The position numbers and the translations under genes are program-made. This document shows, one piece after another, positions 24,990 through 33,977 of a stretch of 64,000 nt of DNA. How positions within the stretch are numbered: position 1 is the first letter of the stretch; the number at the start of each line of letters is the position of its first letter. The DNA is taken from positions 1 to 64,000 of the forward strand of contig WSXY01000010.1 in NCBI GenBank assembly GCA_009773565.1, read 5' to 3'. A model generated the notes under the pieces. It searched no databases. It was not told the origin of the DNA and was given only the letters and a program-made list of their open reading frames with translations. Source of the DNA: Actinomycetota bacterium. GTDB lineage: Bacteria > Actinomycetota > Coriobacteriia > Anaerosomatales > Anaerosomataceae.

Positions 24990-25051
24990 GCGATGGTATC
25001 ACGCTGGGGGAAACGGGGGCGAGGGAGCGGACATATCGAAGCGGGATAGCA

Positions 25052-26233
25052 TCACCGAGACAGGAACTCCTCAAGCGGAGTACCACCGGTCCCGACCACT
25101 TCAGTCTCAACAGCGTCGCCGAATGACGCTCGAAACGCCGACAGTCCTTCAAGGCTCCCGACCGAGGCACCGCTCTTGACCTCAATGGCGCGTACCCCTG
25201 AAGCTCCTGACACGACGTAGTCGACTTCGACGTCACGGCCAGTCTTCTTGGTTCGCCAGTAGCCGACAGATGTGCGGTCAAGCCTCGCCCGTGCCAACAG
25301 GTGCGCCCCGACTGCTGATTCAACGAGCCGTCCCCAGGCTGCGGGGTCCTGGCGGATGTCCTCCAGACGTCGCACTCCCACGGCGGTCATAAGCGCGGTG
25401 TTGTGGACAGCGAGCTTCGGCGTGGAGCGGCGGCGGCGTGCGTGATCCCCCGCATACTTGGGCAACGCGGCGACAAGCCCCGCCGTATCCAGCAGATCGA
25501 GATACCCGGCGACAGTGGTGGTATTGCCTACATCTTCAAGCGCTCCGACCATCTTCTCGTACGAAAGCTCCCTCCCGGCATACTCGCACGCCAGGTTGAA
25601 CACGCGCCGCAGCAGCGCCGGCTTATCAATACGACTCATTAGAAGAATGTCCCGCGATACCGTCGTCTCTACGATCGAATCAAGCACGTACGACCGCCAA
25701 CGCACGGGATCATCGATGAGTTCGGCAGAGCCCGGGTAGCCACCATAGTAAATGAACGTGTCGAGATCCCATCCGAATGCGTCGCGGCACTCCGGCCAGA
25801 ACCAGTGTGTGTACTGAATAGTCTCGAAGCGGCCCGCAAGACTCTCGGACAGGCCCTCTTGCAGGAGGACCGGAGACGATCCTGTGAGAACCACACGGAT
25901 GTCACGTCCGGCAAACGAGTCCTCGTCCCAGAGTCGCTTAACATACGAGGACCACTCGGCGATCTTCTGGACCTCGTCGATGGCCAGAATGATCGGGCCC
26001 GCGACCTCCGCGTGGAGCTCCCGCGCTACCGCCCACTGCTCCGCCAGCCAGGCGCCCGATTGTAAGAGCGCGGTATCGGCAGTCGCGTAGTGAAACGGGA
26101 GCACCAACGTCTGTGTCACCTGGCGCAGTGAGGTAGTCTTCCCTACCTGACGCGGCCCGAAAAGAATCTGGATGAAGCGGCGGGGTTCGCTCAGTCTCTC
26201 AGCGAGAATACGGGTCTGTTTGCGTTCATACAT
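25052..26233 (-). CDS. AAA ATPase with DUF4143 domain
   Basis: A 393-residue ATPase of the AAA_14/DUF4143 class. Walker A is FGPRQVGKTTSLRQV near residue 27 and Walker B is ILAIDEVQKIAEW near 85. An arginine-containing VVLTGSSPVLLQEGLSESLAGR sensor follows. The C-terminal DUF4143 part ends in a nuclease-like fold with YWRTKKTGRDVEVDYVV and AIEVKSGA, the D-ExK signature of PD-(D/E)XK enzymes. These proteins are common in accessory regions and their function is not established. The gene is preceded by a strong promoter with two palindromic operators. Confidence 0.85.
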   Translation of the reverse strand: MYERKQTRILAERLSEPRRFIQILFGPRQVGKTTSLRQVTQTLVLPFHYATADTALLQSGAWLAEQWAVARELHAEVAGPIILAIDEVQKIAEWSSYVKRLWDEDSFAGRDIRVVLTGSSPVLLQEGLSESLAGRFETIQYTHWFWPECRDAFGWDLDTFIYYGGYPGSAELIDDPVRWRSYVLDSIVETTVSRDILLMSRIDKPALLRRVFNLACEYAGRELSYEKMVGALEDVGNTTTVAGYLDLLDTAGLVAALPKYAGDHARRRRSTPKLAVHNTALMTAVGVRRLEDIRQDPAAWGRLVESAVGAHLLARARLDRTSVGYWRTKKTGRDVEVDYVVSGASGVRAIEVKSGASVGSLEGLSAFRASFGDAVETEVVGTGGTPLEEFLSR

Positions 26234-26259
26234 GATGCTTCACCTGCCTAAATGTATTT

Positions 26260-26307
26260 AACTCAATGCTGTGAGTTATTTATCTCACTAGACTGAGTTA
26301 ATGTCAA
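26260..26307 (-). promoter_or_regulatory. promoter with paired operators for the ATPase gene
   Basis: A consensus -35 TTGACA (26302-26307, minus strand), 17-bp spacer and -10 GATAAA (26279-26284) precede the ATPase gene. Two palindromes of the form CTCA-N6-TGAG sit on it: 26284-26297 fills the spacer and 26262-26275 covers the start site. Their centres are 22 bp apart, two helical turns. This is a classic repressor arrangement; the repressor is not identified. Confidence 0.72.
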
Positions 26308-26348
26308 ACATGTCGCGGCGACCCAAACCTATAGGAACCTCGGTCGCC

Positions 26349-26759
26349 CTACTCCTTGATGAGTCGCACACCTGGATAGCGGGCGTGCGCTCGCGAATCG
26401 GCGCTCACGAGCGTTGCGCTGAGGAGGGTGGCACACGCCGGAGCCAGCGCATCGTAGAACGTGCAGCCCAGTGCCGAGCACTGCCGCGCCGCTTCCCGGA
26501 TGACCTCATCGGTGAGTGGGACGACGGTGATCCCGGCCTGTAGCATGTCCTCCCAGACGGGAATGACACCCGTGGCAGACCTGCTCCGACGCACGACGGA
26601 GAGCACCTCATGTATGAAGTGCGTCGGTACCGCGACAGTCACATTGCCGTTCGCGGACTCCGTAAGAATCTCGAGCGCAGCCTCTCGCCCTGGTTCATCC
26701 TTGAACCATTTGACTCCCACAGAACCGTCGAGAACCAGCATGCCTTGCGCACCCATCAC
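26349..26759 (-). CDS. PIN-domain toxin (VapC-like), second pair
   Basis: A PIN-domain protein of up to 136 residues. The acidic active-site residues are visible: LVLDGSVGVKWF, HFIHEVLSVV, CTFYDALAPA and LVSADSRAHA. Translation may start at GTG 26759 or ATG 26756, both at the antitoxin stop codon, or at an internal ATG 26741 that begins the domain directly. It forms an operon with the RHH antitoxin upstream. Confidence 0.87.
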   Translation of the reverse strand: MMGAQGMLVLDGSVGVKWFKDEPGREAALEILTESANGNVTVAVPTHFIHEVLSVVRRSRSATGVIPVWEDMLQAGITVVPLTDEVIREAARQCSALGCTFYDALAPACATLLSATLVSADSRAHARYPGVRLIKE

Positions 26760-27040
26760 TCGTACCCGAAGTCATCGTTGTCGCGGAGTTCCCGCAGAAT
26801 CTCCAGCGACGGCCGGTCATCGTGTATCTCCCGACCCTCACCGAAGTGTCGCATCTTCTCGATCGCTCCGAGGATCCGCTCGCGTCTGGCATCGGCATCG
26901 CGCTCGACATGCGTCTTGCCCAGGTAGGTGGCGACGGATTCCTGCACCAGTTGGCTCCGCGAAGTGGCAAGCGCATACGCCTCGGCATCAAGTTGCGCGA
27001 GTAATTCATCGGGAAGCGAGATCGTGATCTTGGCGGTCAT
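26756..27040 (-). CDS. ribbon-helix-helix antitoxin (VapB-like)
   Basis: A 94-residue protein with an N-terminal ribbon-helix-helix: KITISLPDELLAQLDAEAYA forms the strand and first helix, and SRSQLVQESVATYL the second. The C-terminal part is charged and would wrap the PIN toxin. It overlaps the toxin gene by four bases. Two palindromic GTCATAC(C/T)GAC sites upstream are probable autoregulatory operators. Confidence 0.87.
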   Translation of the reverse strand: MTAKITISLPDELLAQLDAEAYALATSRSQLVQESVATYLGKTHVERDADARRERILGAIEKMRHFGEGREIHDDRPSLEILRELRDNDDFGYE

Positions 27041-27050
27041 GGCGACTCCT

Positions 27051-27087
27051 GGTCATACCGACGTTCACACTGGCGGTCATACTGACG
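27051..27087 (-). promoter_or_regulatory. candidate operator of the RHH/PIN pair
   Basis: Two copies of GGTCATAC(C/T)GACG occur at 27051-27063 and 27075-27087, 24 bp apart. The core GTCA-TAC-TGAC is a near-perfect palindrome, as expected for ribbon-helix-helix dimers. The sites lie 11 and 35 bp upstream of the antitoxin start. Confidence 0.6.
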
Positions 27088-27159
27088 ATATGCCCGATTT
27101 TCGACTCGGTCAAGCGCCTCTCAGATCACCGTTCCTGAGAGTTATGGCACGCTGTTCGC

Positions 27160-27195
27160 TTGGTATCGCGACAGGTAGCGATATATCGCGTTACC
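27160..27195 (+). promoter_or_regulatory. padR promoter with candidate PadR operator
   Basis: A TTGGTA (27160-27165), 16-bp spacer and TATATC (27182-27187) could form the promoter. Over it lie GGTATCGCG (27162-27170), GGTAGCGAT (27174-27182) and the inverted ATCGCGTTACC (27185-27195), giving an imperfect dyad with GGTA/TACC ends. PadR proteins usually repress their own gene, so this is the likely site. Confidence 0.5.
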
Positions 27196-27215
27196 ACGTA
27201 GCGAAAGGAACTCAC

Positions 27216-27791
27216 ATGCACACTTCACACTGCACCGACGACTCGTGCGGCCACGGCGCACGCCACCACCATGGGCCCTTCGGCCGCGGCGGCATGAAGC
27301 CCCCCTTCGGTATGGCCGGCCACCTGCACGGCTTCGGCGGTCCCGGCGGCATGCGTGCCCGTCGCGGTGACATCCGCGCGGCGATCCTGCGTCTCCTCGC
27401 CGAGTCCCCCATGCACGGCTATCAGATGATCCAGGAGCTCTCCGCACGCAGCGGTGGCGCCTGGAGTCCCAGTCCCGGTTCCGTCTACCCCGCGCTCCAG
27501 ATGCTGGCCGACGAAGGCCTCATCGTCTCCGAGGAGACCGCCGGCAAGAAGGTCTTCAGCCTGACCGAGACCGGCATGGCAGAGGTTGCGAAGACCGCCG
27601 ACCAGCCGGCCCCATGGGAAGACGCAGTGCAGGACGACTCCGGCTTTGGCGACTACCGCCAGTCGGCGGGCAAGTTGCTGCAGGTCGTCTTCCAGATCGG
27701 CAAGTCGGGTACGAATGACCAGCGGACAGCCGCGCTTGAGATACTCAACGACACCCGCAAGAAGCTCTACGCCATCCTCGCCGAGGACTAG
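27216..27791 (+). CDS. PadR-family transcriptional regulator with His/Cys-rich N-terminus
   Basis: A 191-residue regulator. The PadR winged helix occupies residues ~48-125 (DIRAAILRLLAESPMHGYQM, SPGSVYPALQMLADEGLI, TETGMAEV). The first ~45 residues are unusual: they hold about nine His and two Cys (HTSHCTDDSCGHG, ARHHHGPFG) plus Gly/Met-rich sequence, which suggests metal binding. ATG 27216 is preceded by GAAAGGAA. The UbiB-like kinase gene follows 51 bp later on the same strand, so it is the probable target. The operator candidate lies just upstream. Confidence 0.9.
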   Translation: MHTSHCTDDSCGHGARHHHGPFGRGGMKPPFGMAGHLHGFGGPGGMRARRGDIRAAILRLLAESPMHGYQMIQELSARSGGAWSPSPGSVYPALQMLADEGLIVSEETAGKKVFSLTETGMAEVAKTADQPAPWEDAVQDDSGFGDYRQSAGKLLQVVFQIGKSGTNDQRTAALEILNDTRKKLYAILAED

Positions 27792-27842
27792 TTCTCACCC
27801 ATAGCCGTCCCAGGTCGTGCTGTACGGGCAACCGGAGGATCC

Positions 27843-29537
27843 ATGAAAGCGTCACAACTGCGCGCTCGCTACTGGCGCATCGTGTTCTTCTTTGGCCGGG
27901 TCACTCTCGGCTTCATCTTCTGGGAGATCATCGCCCGCCGTATCGGCCTGGGCGGCGTGGCACGCCGCAATCGCTCGGAGCGCAACCGCCAGACGGCGGT
28001 GCGCTTCCGGGCGCTCGCCATCGGCATGGGCGGCCTCATGATCAAAGTCGGCCAGTTCCTCTCGGCACGACTGGATGTGTTGCCGCCGGAGATCACCGAC
28101 GAACTGGCCGGCCTGCAAGACGAGGTTCCTGCCGAGAGCTTCGAGGCGATCCGCGCGCTTGCGGAAAGCGAGCTTGGCTCACCCCTTGCGGAGCACTACG
28201 CCTCCTTTGACGAGAACCCGCTGGCCGCCGCTTCTCTCGGACAGGCGCACCGTGCATGCCTGCGCGAAGCAGACGCCGCCGAGATGGGCTTCGCCGAGGT
28301 TGTCGTCAAGGTGCAGCGTCCCCACATCGAGGCTGTCATCGAGGTCGACTTGGCCGCGCTGCGCCGCGTGGGTCGCTGGCTCCAACGCTACCGGCCAATC
28401 GCGGATCGGGTCGACGTGAGCGCGCTCCTGGAGGAGTTCGCCACCACCACGCGCGCCGAGATCGACTATCTCGCCGAGGGCAGCAATGCCGAAGCGTTCG
28501 CCGAGAACTTCGCGGACGATCCGCGCGTGCACGTCCCGCACATCGCCTGGGAGCTCACGACTCGTCGCGTGCTCACGCTCGAGGACGTCTCGGCGATCAA
28601 GCTGGGTGACTACGACGCCATCACAGCAGCCGGGCTCGACCGCTCAAAGGTCGCCAAGGTGCTGGTGGACACCTACATGAAGCAGATATTCGAGGACGGC
28701 TTCTTCCACGCCGACCCGCATCCCGGCAACCTGTTCGTCACGCCGCTCGCGGGCAACGACGCCGAGGGTCACCGCAACTGGCAACTCACCTTCGTCGACT
28801 TCGGCATGGTGGGCCGCGTGCCCGAGAACCTCCGATCGGGACTGCGCGAAGCAGTCATCGCGGTCGGACTCCAAGACGGCGCCCGCCTGGTGAAGGCGTT
28901 CAAGACGCTGGGAGTCCTTCTGCCAAGCGCGGACCTCAAGCTCATCGAGATGGCGAGCATCCAGGTATTCGAGCGCTTCGGCGGGATGAGCATGGGCGAG
29001 CTTCGCGACATCGACCACGACGAGATGATGCGCTTCGGCCTGCAGTTCCGCGAACTGATGCTCAACCTCCCCTTCCAGCTGCCCGAGAACCTGCTCTTGC
29101 TGGGTCGCTCGATCGCGGTGCTCTCCGGGATGTGTACCGGCCTGGACCCAGAGTTCAACCTCTGGGGCTCCATCGCGCCGTACGCGACCAAGCTCGTGTC
29201 CGACGAAGGTGGCTCGACATGGGGCACGATCCTTGCCGAGGGAACAAAGATCTTCCAGACGGTCATCGGCTTGCCGGCGCGCACCGACCGGGTGCTCACG
29301 ATGATCGAGCGCGGCGAGCTTAACGTGCAGACGCCGATGCTCGAACTGCGCGTGCGGCGCCTCGAGCGCTCGGTCGGCACGATTTCGGGCGGGCTGGTGT
29401 TCTCGGCATTGCTCGTCGCCGGCGCGATCCTCTACGGAACGGATGCGGGGCTCGGGACCGGCCTGATGGGTGCCTCGGCATTGCCGCTCGTGTGGATCCT
29501 CATGCGCGGCCGGGGACGACACATGGGACGCGGCTAG
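27843..29537 (+). CDS. UbiB/ABC1-family atypical kinase
   Basis: A 564-residue ABC1/AarF/UbiB protein. The KxGQ motif is in MIKVGQFLSARLDVLPPEI, the Ala-rich loop in AAASLGQAH and the catalytic Lys in VVVKVQRPHIEAV. DGFFHADPHPGNLF and FVDFGMVGRV complete the active site. Two C-terminal hydrophobic helices anchor it in the membrane. The family affects isoprenoid quinone and lipid metabolism. An anaerobe of this type would not make ubiquinone, so the partner lipid is unknown here. It is probably cotranscribed with padR, one of the few plus-strand units in the window. Confidence 0.93.
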   Translation: MKASQLRARYWRIVFFFGRVTLGFIFWEIIARRIGLGGVARRNRSERNRQTAVRFRALAIGMGGLMIKVGQFLSARLDVLPPEITDELAGLQDEVPAESFEAIRALAESELGSPLAEHYASFDENPLAAASLGQAHRACLREADAAEMGFAEVVVKVQRPHIEAVIEVDLAALRRVGRWLQRYRPIADRVDVSALLEEFATTTRAEIDYLAEGSNAEAFAENFADDPRVHVPHIAWELTTRRVLTLEDVSAIKLGDYDAITAAGLDRSKVAKVLVDTYMKQIFEDGFFHADPHPGNLFVTPLAGNDAEGHRNWQLTFVDFGMVGRVPENLRSGLREAVIAVGLQDGARLVKAFKTLGVLLPSADLKLIEMASIQVFERFGGMSMGELRDIDHDEMMRFGLQFRELMLNLPFQLPENLLLLGRSIAVLSGMCTGLDPEFNLWGSIAPYATKLVSDEGGSTWGTILAEGTKIFQTVIGLPARTDRVLTMIERGELNVQTPMLELRVRRLERSVGTISGGLVFSALLVAGAILYGTDAGLGTGLMGASALPLVWILMRGRGRHMGRG

Positions 29538-29584
29538 CGCACACGAGAGACGCACGAGGCACCGCCCTCGGCCCGAACGCTGCG

Positions 29585-30775
29585 CTACTCCCCCGCCCAC
29601 ACCGCCGAGAAGACCTCGTTGCCGAGCAGCCAGCCGCGCTCTGTGGTGCGCCAGCGGCTGTCGACGAGCTCAACAAGACCGGCAGCCCGGAGCGTCTCGA
29701 GCGCGGATGCGGCGCCCGCTACGGCGGCCTGATCCGCGGGTACACCGCGCGCAAGCCGCAGGCCGAGCATGACATCCTCGCGACGCGTCTCCGCGGCTGT
29801 CAGGACTTCGATATCCAGGCGCGGCATCGGGGTGAGTCCTTCACGGAGGTCGCAGACGACCGAGTAGCGCAGGCGGGCCACATCCTCGCCACGCGCGGGC
29901 ACAAAGCCGACGGCGCTTGCGGTGGTGGCATCGAGCATGCCGTGAGCGCCGGGGCCGACGCCCAGGTACGACGCGCCGGTCCAGTACGCGGTGTTATGGC
30001 GCGACTCGGCGCCGGGAAGCGCGTAGTTGGCGACTTCGTAACGCGCAAACCCCGCCTGGGCGAGCACGTGCTGCGCGAGCAACATCATGTCGGCGGCAAC
30101 GTCGGGGTCCGGTTCCGGGACGTCGCCGATGGCAACGGCTGCCGAGAGCGGCGTGCCAGCCTCGATGACGAGCGGGTAGACCGAGACGTGCTCGGGACGC
30201 AGTACGAGCGCGCCTTCGAGGGTGTCGATCCACGACTGCGTGGTCTGACCCGGAATGCCACAGATGAGATCGAGCGAGAGTGCGAGACCTGCCTCGCGCA
30301 CCGCCTGTGCGGCCGCGCGAGCCGTCGCAGCGTCGTGCGGGCGCTCGAGGAAGCTGAGGATCGCGTCGTCGAGGCTCTGCACGCCGAGACTCACGCGCGT
30401 CACACCCGCATCCGCGAGCGCGCGGGCAAGCACGGGGTCGAGCGACTCAGGGTTCGCCTCAACGGTGACTTCCGCGTCGGGCGCAAGCGGGAACCATGTC
30501 GTGAGCAATGCGACGAGTCCGGCAAGCTCCAGGCCGAGCAGGCTGGGTGTGCCGCCGCCGATGTAGATGCTCTTGAGTCGTTGGGGCTCGACGTCTCTCG
30601 CAAGCCATGCCCGCGCCTGCGCGGCGAGGGAGCCGGCGATCGTGCTGACGTCCTCGGTCACACCGGCAAGCGGGAGCGAGTAGAAGTCGCAGTAGGCGCA
30701 CTTGGAGCGGCAGAGTGGGACGTGCACGTAGAGGTGCGCGGGGAGAAGCGGGGTGGTTTCGCCGGCGCTACTCAT
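29585..30775 (-). CDS. hemW: radical-SAM heme chaperone HemW
   Basis: A 396-residue HemN-like radical-SAM protein. [18 protein letters not shown] gives the CxxxCxxC cluster site, without the extra Cys of true HemN oxidases. [21 protein letters not shown] and GVQSLDD follow as in HemW. HemW inserts heme into respiratory proteins. It overlaps lepA by eight bases, a very common bacterial pairing. The UbiB gene converges on it with a 47-bp gap. Confidence 0.92.
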   Translation of the reverse strand: MSSAGETTPLLPAHLYVHVPLCRSKCAYCDFYSLPLAGVTEDVSTIAGSLAAQARAWLARDVEPQRLKSIYIGGGTPSLLGLELAGLVALLTTWFPLAPDAEVTVEANPESLDPVLARALADAGVTRVSLGVQSLDDAILSFLERPHDAATARAAAQAVREAGLALSLDLICGIPGQTTQSWIDTLEGALVLRPEHVSVYPLVIEAGTPLSAAVAIGDVPEPDPDVAADMMLLAQHVLAQAGFARYEVANYALPGAESRHNTAYWTGASYLGVGPGAHGMLDATTASAVGFVPARGEDVARLRYSVVCDLREGLTPMPRLDIEVLTAAETRREDVMLGLRLARGVPADQAAVAGAASALETLRAAGLVELVDSRWRTTERGWLLGNEVFSAVWAGE

Positions 30776-32570
30776 CGACCTTCAGGATGGCCATGAAGGC
30801 CTCCTGTGGAACCTCGATGCTGCCCACGTTCTTCATGCGCTTCTTGCCCTTCTTCTGCTTCTCCAGAAGCTTGCGCTTACGCGAGATGTCACCGCCGTAG
30901 CACTTGGCGAGAACGTCTTTGCGCTTGGCCTTGACGGTCTCGCGGGCGATGATGCGTCCGCCGATGGCCGCCTGGATGGGCACCTCGAACATCTGCCGCG
31001 GGATGATGCCGCGGAGCTTCTCGGTCAGCATCTTGCCGCGGGCGAACGCCTTATCCTTGTGGACGATGAACGACAGCGCGTCCACGACCTTGCCCGCGAG
31101 CAGCACGTCGAGCTTCACAAGCTGGCTCTGACGGTAGCCGATGTACTCGTAATCCAGGCTCGCATAGCCCTTGGTGCGGCTCTTGAGCTGGTCGAAGTAG
31201 TCCATGATGAGTTCCGACAGCGGCATCTCGTAGTGCATCTCGACCGTCGTCTTGGAGAGATACTGCATGTCTTTGAACGACGCGCGATGCCCCTCAGCAA
31301 GCTCCATGACAGCGCCGACGTACTCCGGCGGCACGAGGACCGTCGCCTTGAGGTACGGCTCTTCCATGTGGTCGATCGTGCCCGGATCGGGCATGTCCTG
31401 CGGCGAGTGGATGAACTCGCTCGTGCCGTTCGTGAGGAAGATGTGGTACTCCACCGAGGGTGCGGTGGCGAGCAGGTCGAGGTCGAACTCACGCTCGAGA
31501 CGCTCTTTCACGACCTCCATGTGCAGCAATCCGAGGAACCCGACGCGGAAGCCGAAGCCAAGCGCGTGGCTGCTCTCGGGATCGTAGATGAGTGCAGGGT
31601 CGTTGAGTTGCAGGCGGTCGAGCGCGTCTCGCAGCTCCGGGTACTGGTCGCCATCGATCGGGAAGATGCCGGTGTAGACCATCGGCTTGACTTCGCGGTA
31701 GCCGGGAAGCGGATCGGTCGTGCCGTGGTGCGCGAGGGTGACCGTGTCGCCGACCTTCACGATCGACGGATCCTTGAGGCCGGTGATGAGGTAGCCGACC
31801 TCACCTACGCCAAGCTTGTCGACGGGGATGTTGGCGGGTCGGCGGACGCCGACTTCCTCGACATCGGTCACGGTCTGCGTGGCAAGCATGCGGATCTTCA
31901 TACCCTTGCCGACCGTGCCGTCGACCACGCGGATGAGCGCGACGACGCCGCGATATGCATCGAAGTATGAGTCGAAGATGAGCGCCTTGAGCGGCGCCTT
32001 CGGGTCGCCGACGGGATGCGGCACGTGCTTGACGATCGCCTCGAGCGCCTCGCGGACACCCACGCCGGTCTTGGCGCTCGCGAGCACGGCTTCGTCGGCC
32101 GGAATGGCGAGGCCCTCCTCGATCTCGTGACGGACACGCTCGGGATCGGCGGCCGGCAGGTCGATCTTGTTGATGAGCGGGACGATCTCCAGGTGCGCGT
32201 TCATCGCGAGCTGGGCGTTAGCGACCGTCTGCGCCTCGACGCCCTGGGCGGCGTCGACGACGAGCAGCACGCCCTCGCATGCCGCAAGCGAACGCGAGAC
32301 CTCGTAGGTGAAGTCGACGTGTCCGGGGGTGTCGATGAGGTTGAGCTGGTACGTCACACCATCATCGGCCTCGTATTCGAGGCGCACAGCCTGCGCCTTG
32401 ATGGTGATGCCGCGCTCGCGCTCGATATCCATCGAGTCGAGCACCTGCTCCATCATGTCGCGGTCCGCGATGGTGTGGGTGATCTCGAGCATGCGATCGG
32501 CCAGCGTCGATTTCCCGTGGTCGATGTGCGCGATGATCGAGAAGTTTCTTATGAGTGTGGGGTCAGTCAT
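30768..32570 (-). CDS. lepA: elongation factor 4 (LepA)
   Basis: A 600-residue translational GTPase that acts on stalled or initiating ribosomes. G1 [17 protein letters not shown]2 [14 protein letters not shown]3 DTPGHVDF and G4 NKIDLP are present. The LepA-specific C-terminal domain contains [20 protein letters not shown] and [23 protein letters not shown] 32570 gives the canonical N-terminus [13 protein letters not shown]. It heads the lepA-hemW unit, divergent from rpsT. Confidence 0.98.
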   Translation of the reverse strand: MTDPTLIRNFSIIAHIDHGKSTLADRMLEITHTIADRDMMEQVLDSMDIERERGITIKAQAVRLEYEADDGVTYQLNLIDTPGHVDFTYEVSRSLAACEGVLLVVDAAQGVEAQTVANAQLAMNAHLEIVPLINKIDLPAADPERVRHEIEEGLAIPADEAVLASAKTGVGVREALEAIVKHVPHPVGDPKAPLKALIFDSYFDAYRGVVALIRVVDGTVGKGMKIRMLATQTVTDVEEVGVRRPANIPVDKLGVGEVGYLITGLKDPSIVKVGDTVTLAHHGTTDPLPGYREVKPMVYTGIFPIDGDQYPELRDALDRLQLNDPALIYDPESSHALGFGFRVGFLGLLHMEVVKERLEREFDLDLLATAPSVEYHIFLTNGTSEFIHSPQDMPDPGTIDHMEEPYLKATVLVPPEYVGAVMELAEGHRASFKDMQYLSKTTVEMHYEMPLSELIMDYFDQLKSRTKGYASLDYEYIGYRQSQLVKLDVLLAGKVVDALSFIVHKDKAFARGKMLTEKLRGIIPRQMFEVPIQAAIGGRIIARETVKAKRKDVLAKCYGGDISRKRKLLEKQKKGKKRMKNVGSIEVPQEAFMAILKVDE

Positions 32571-32614
32571 CGGGTCGTAAGGATAACAGGGTGCGGCTGG
32601 CGCGAACACCCCTG

Positions 32615-32644
32615 TTGGCGACGCTCGGTGGCGTGTGTTAGTAT
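32615..32644 (+). promoter_or_regulatory. rpsT promoter
   Basis: TTGGCG (32615-32620), an 18-bp spacer and TAGTAT (32639-32644) lie about 70 bp before rpsT in the lepA-rpsT divergent region. A TG two bases before the -10 may extend it. Confidence 0.6.
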
Positions 32645-32712
32645 CTCAGGGTTCGTCTGCACGCTCTCGAGACGGACACCATTCGATAAGCATTCGGAAG
32701 GACCTGACGAAC

Positions 32713-32979
32713 GTGGCGAATATCAAGAGCCAGAAGAAGCGCATCCTTACCAACGAGAAGGCGCGCATCAGCAACAAGGGCACGAAATCTGCCCTCAAGA
32801 CCGCCGTTAAGCACGTCGCCGAGGCCGTCAAGGCCGGAGACAAGACCGCGGCTGTTGCAGCTGCCGAGCAGGCCAGCAGGGCCCTCGACAAGGCTGCGAG
32901 CAAGGGTGTCATCCACAAGAACCAGGCGGCCAACCGCAAGTCGGGCATCGTCAAGCAGGCGAACTCGATCGAAGGTTAG
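32713..32979 (+). CDS. rpsT: 30S ribosomal protein S20
   Basis: An 88-residue small-subunit protein binding 16S rRNA. It starts [18 protein letters not shown] and has [10 protein letters not shown] and [17 protein letters not shown], all standard. GTG 32713 follows a GGAAGGACC site. Its stop overlaps the stop of the convergent holA gene by four bases, so its 3' UTR and terminator lie inside holA. Confidence 0.97.
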   Translation: MANIKSQKKRILTNEKARISNKGTKSALKTAVKHVAEAVKAGDKTAAVAAAEQASRALDKAASKGVIHKNQAANRKSGIVKQANSIEG

Positions 32980-33977
32980 CCCGTTCGCGTGACGGTGCGG
33001 CCGCTTCGGTCACACACGCTCACGATGAACCGTTCGAAAACGAGCCGGGGATCACCCTGGCTCGTTTTCATTTTCCCTTCGGCTTCCGCCGCAGCGCGAA
33101 GTGCCGCGCTGAGCTCGTCTGCGCGGAAGCGGTCGGCCTGTCGCGCGAGGTTCCGGTATTGCCAATCGGCAAGCTTGAGCGTGCGGGCAGCCTCACCGGC
33201 GCTTATCCCCCGCTCCCGGAACGACACGATACCGAGCAGGGAGCGCAGGTGCCTGAGCGTCATCGCCTGGATACCGAGCAGCGTATCGCCACCGTCGATC
33301 AAACCGTCGAGCCGTGCGAGTGCTGCCGCCGCATCTCGTGCGCCGAGTGCGTCGAGAAACTCGAAGATGTTGGTGGGCGCTGTCTCGGTGACAACGGCTA
33401 TAACATCGTCGCGCCCGAGCGAGGTCTTCTCGCCGGCGAACGCGATGATCTTGTCCGCCTCGCTCTCAAGCCTGCGCAGGTCTTTACCGACGGCGCGAAC
33501 GAGCGTCTCGGCACCTTCACGATCGAGCGCGCGACCCTTCGTCTTGAAGAGCGCGACAGCCCAACCGGGAAGCTCCGACTTCTTGGGCGCAGCGTACTCT
33601 GACACGCCACCAAGCGCGTCGACCGCTTTGTAGATCTTCATGTTCTTAGCCACAGAGGTGGCGGCGAGCACGAGACACGCCGTATCAGCCGGGTTCCCCG
33701 CGTATGAGGCGAGTACCCCGAGTTCGTCGGCGGACATCTTATCGGCATCACGGACGATGACGAGGCGCCGCGGCGCCATGAATGGCAGCGTGTTAGCAGC
33801 AGCTATGATGTCGTCCGCGCGCGCGTTCTCACCCGCGAACGTATCGAAATCGAAGTCCGGATCGCCCTCTGCGGCGAGCATGTCTTTCAAGCGGCGGAGG
33901 GCGCGCTCGATCAGCAGATCCTCTTTTCCGAAGATCAGGTAGACAGGAAGCAGATCGGCCAGGCTTGTAGCGGCCAC
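32976..33977 (-). CDS. holA: DNA polymerase III subunit delta
   Basis: A 333-residue clamp-loader subunit that opens the beta clamp. The N-terminal [20 protein letters not shown] and [17 protein letters not shown] are diagnostic, and [16 protein letters not shown] and [11 protein letters not shown] follow. GTG 33977 has AAAGGAG five bases upstream. Its 5' end lies inside the long comEC reading frame and its 3' end overlaps rpsT, so the gene is overlapped at both ends. Confidence 0.95.
   Translation of the reverse strand: MAATSLADLLPVYLIFGKEDLLIERALRRLKDMLAAEGDPDFDFDTFAGENARADDIIAAANTLPFMAPRRLVIVRDADKMSADELGVLASYAGNPADTACLVLAATSVAKNMKIYKAVDALGGVSEYAAPKKSELPGWAVALFKTKGRALDREGAETLVRAVGKDLRRLESEADKIIAFAGEKTSLGRDDVIAVVTETAPTNIFEFLDALGARDAAAALARLDGLIDGGDTLLGIQAMTLRHLRSLLGIVSFRERGISAGEAARTLKLADWQYRNLARQADRFRADELSAALRAAAEAEGKMKTSQGDPRLVFERFIVSVCDRSGRTVTRTG
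33036..33075 (+). terminator. rpsT intrinsic terminator inside holA
   Basis: An 11-bp perfect stem (33036-33046 with 33059-33069, GAAAACGAGCC arm) with a 12-base loop is followed by a T-rich stretch TTTTCATTTTCCC. It lies about 57 bp after the rpsT stop. The same bases on the other strand encode the [11 protein letters not shown] segment of the DNA polymerase delta subunit. Confidence 0.85.

Noticed and set aside
25052-27087. Genomic island or prophage with an integrase
   Set aside because: The block holds only an ATPase and a TA pair; no integrase, transposase or attachment repeats were seen.
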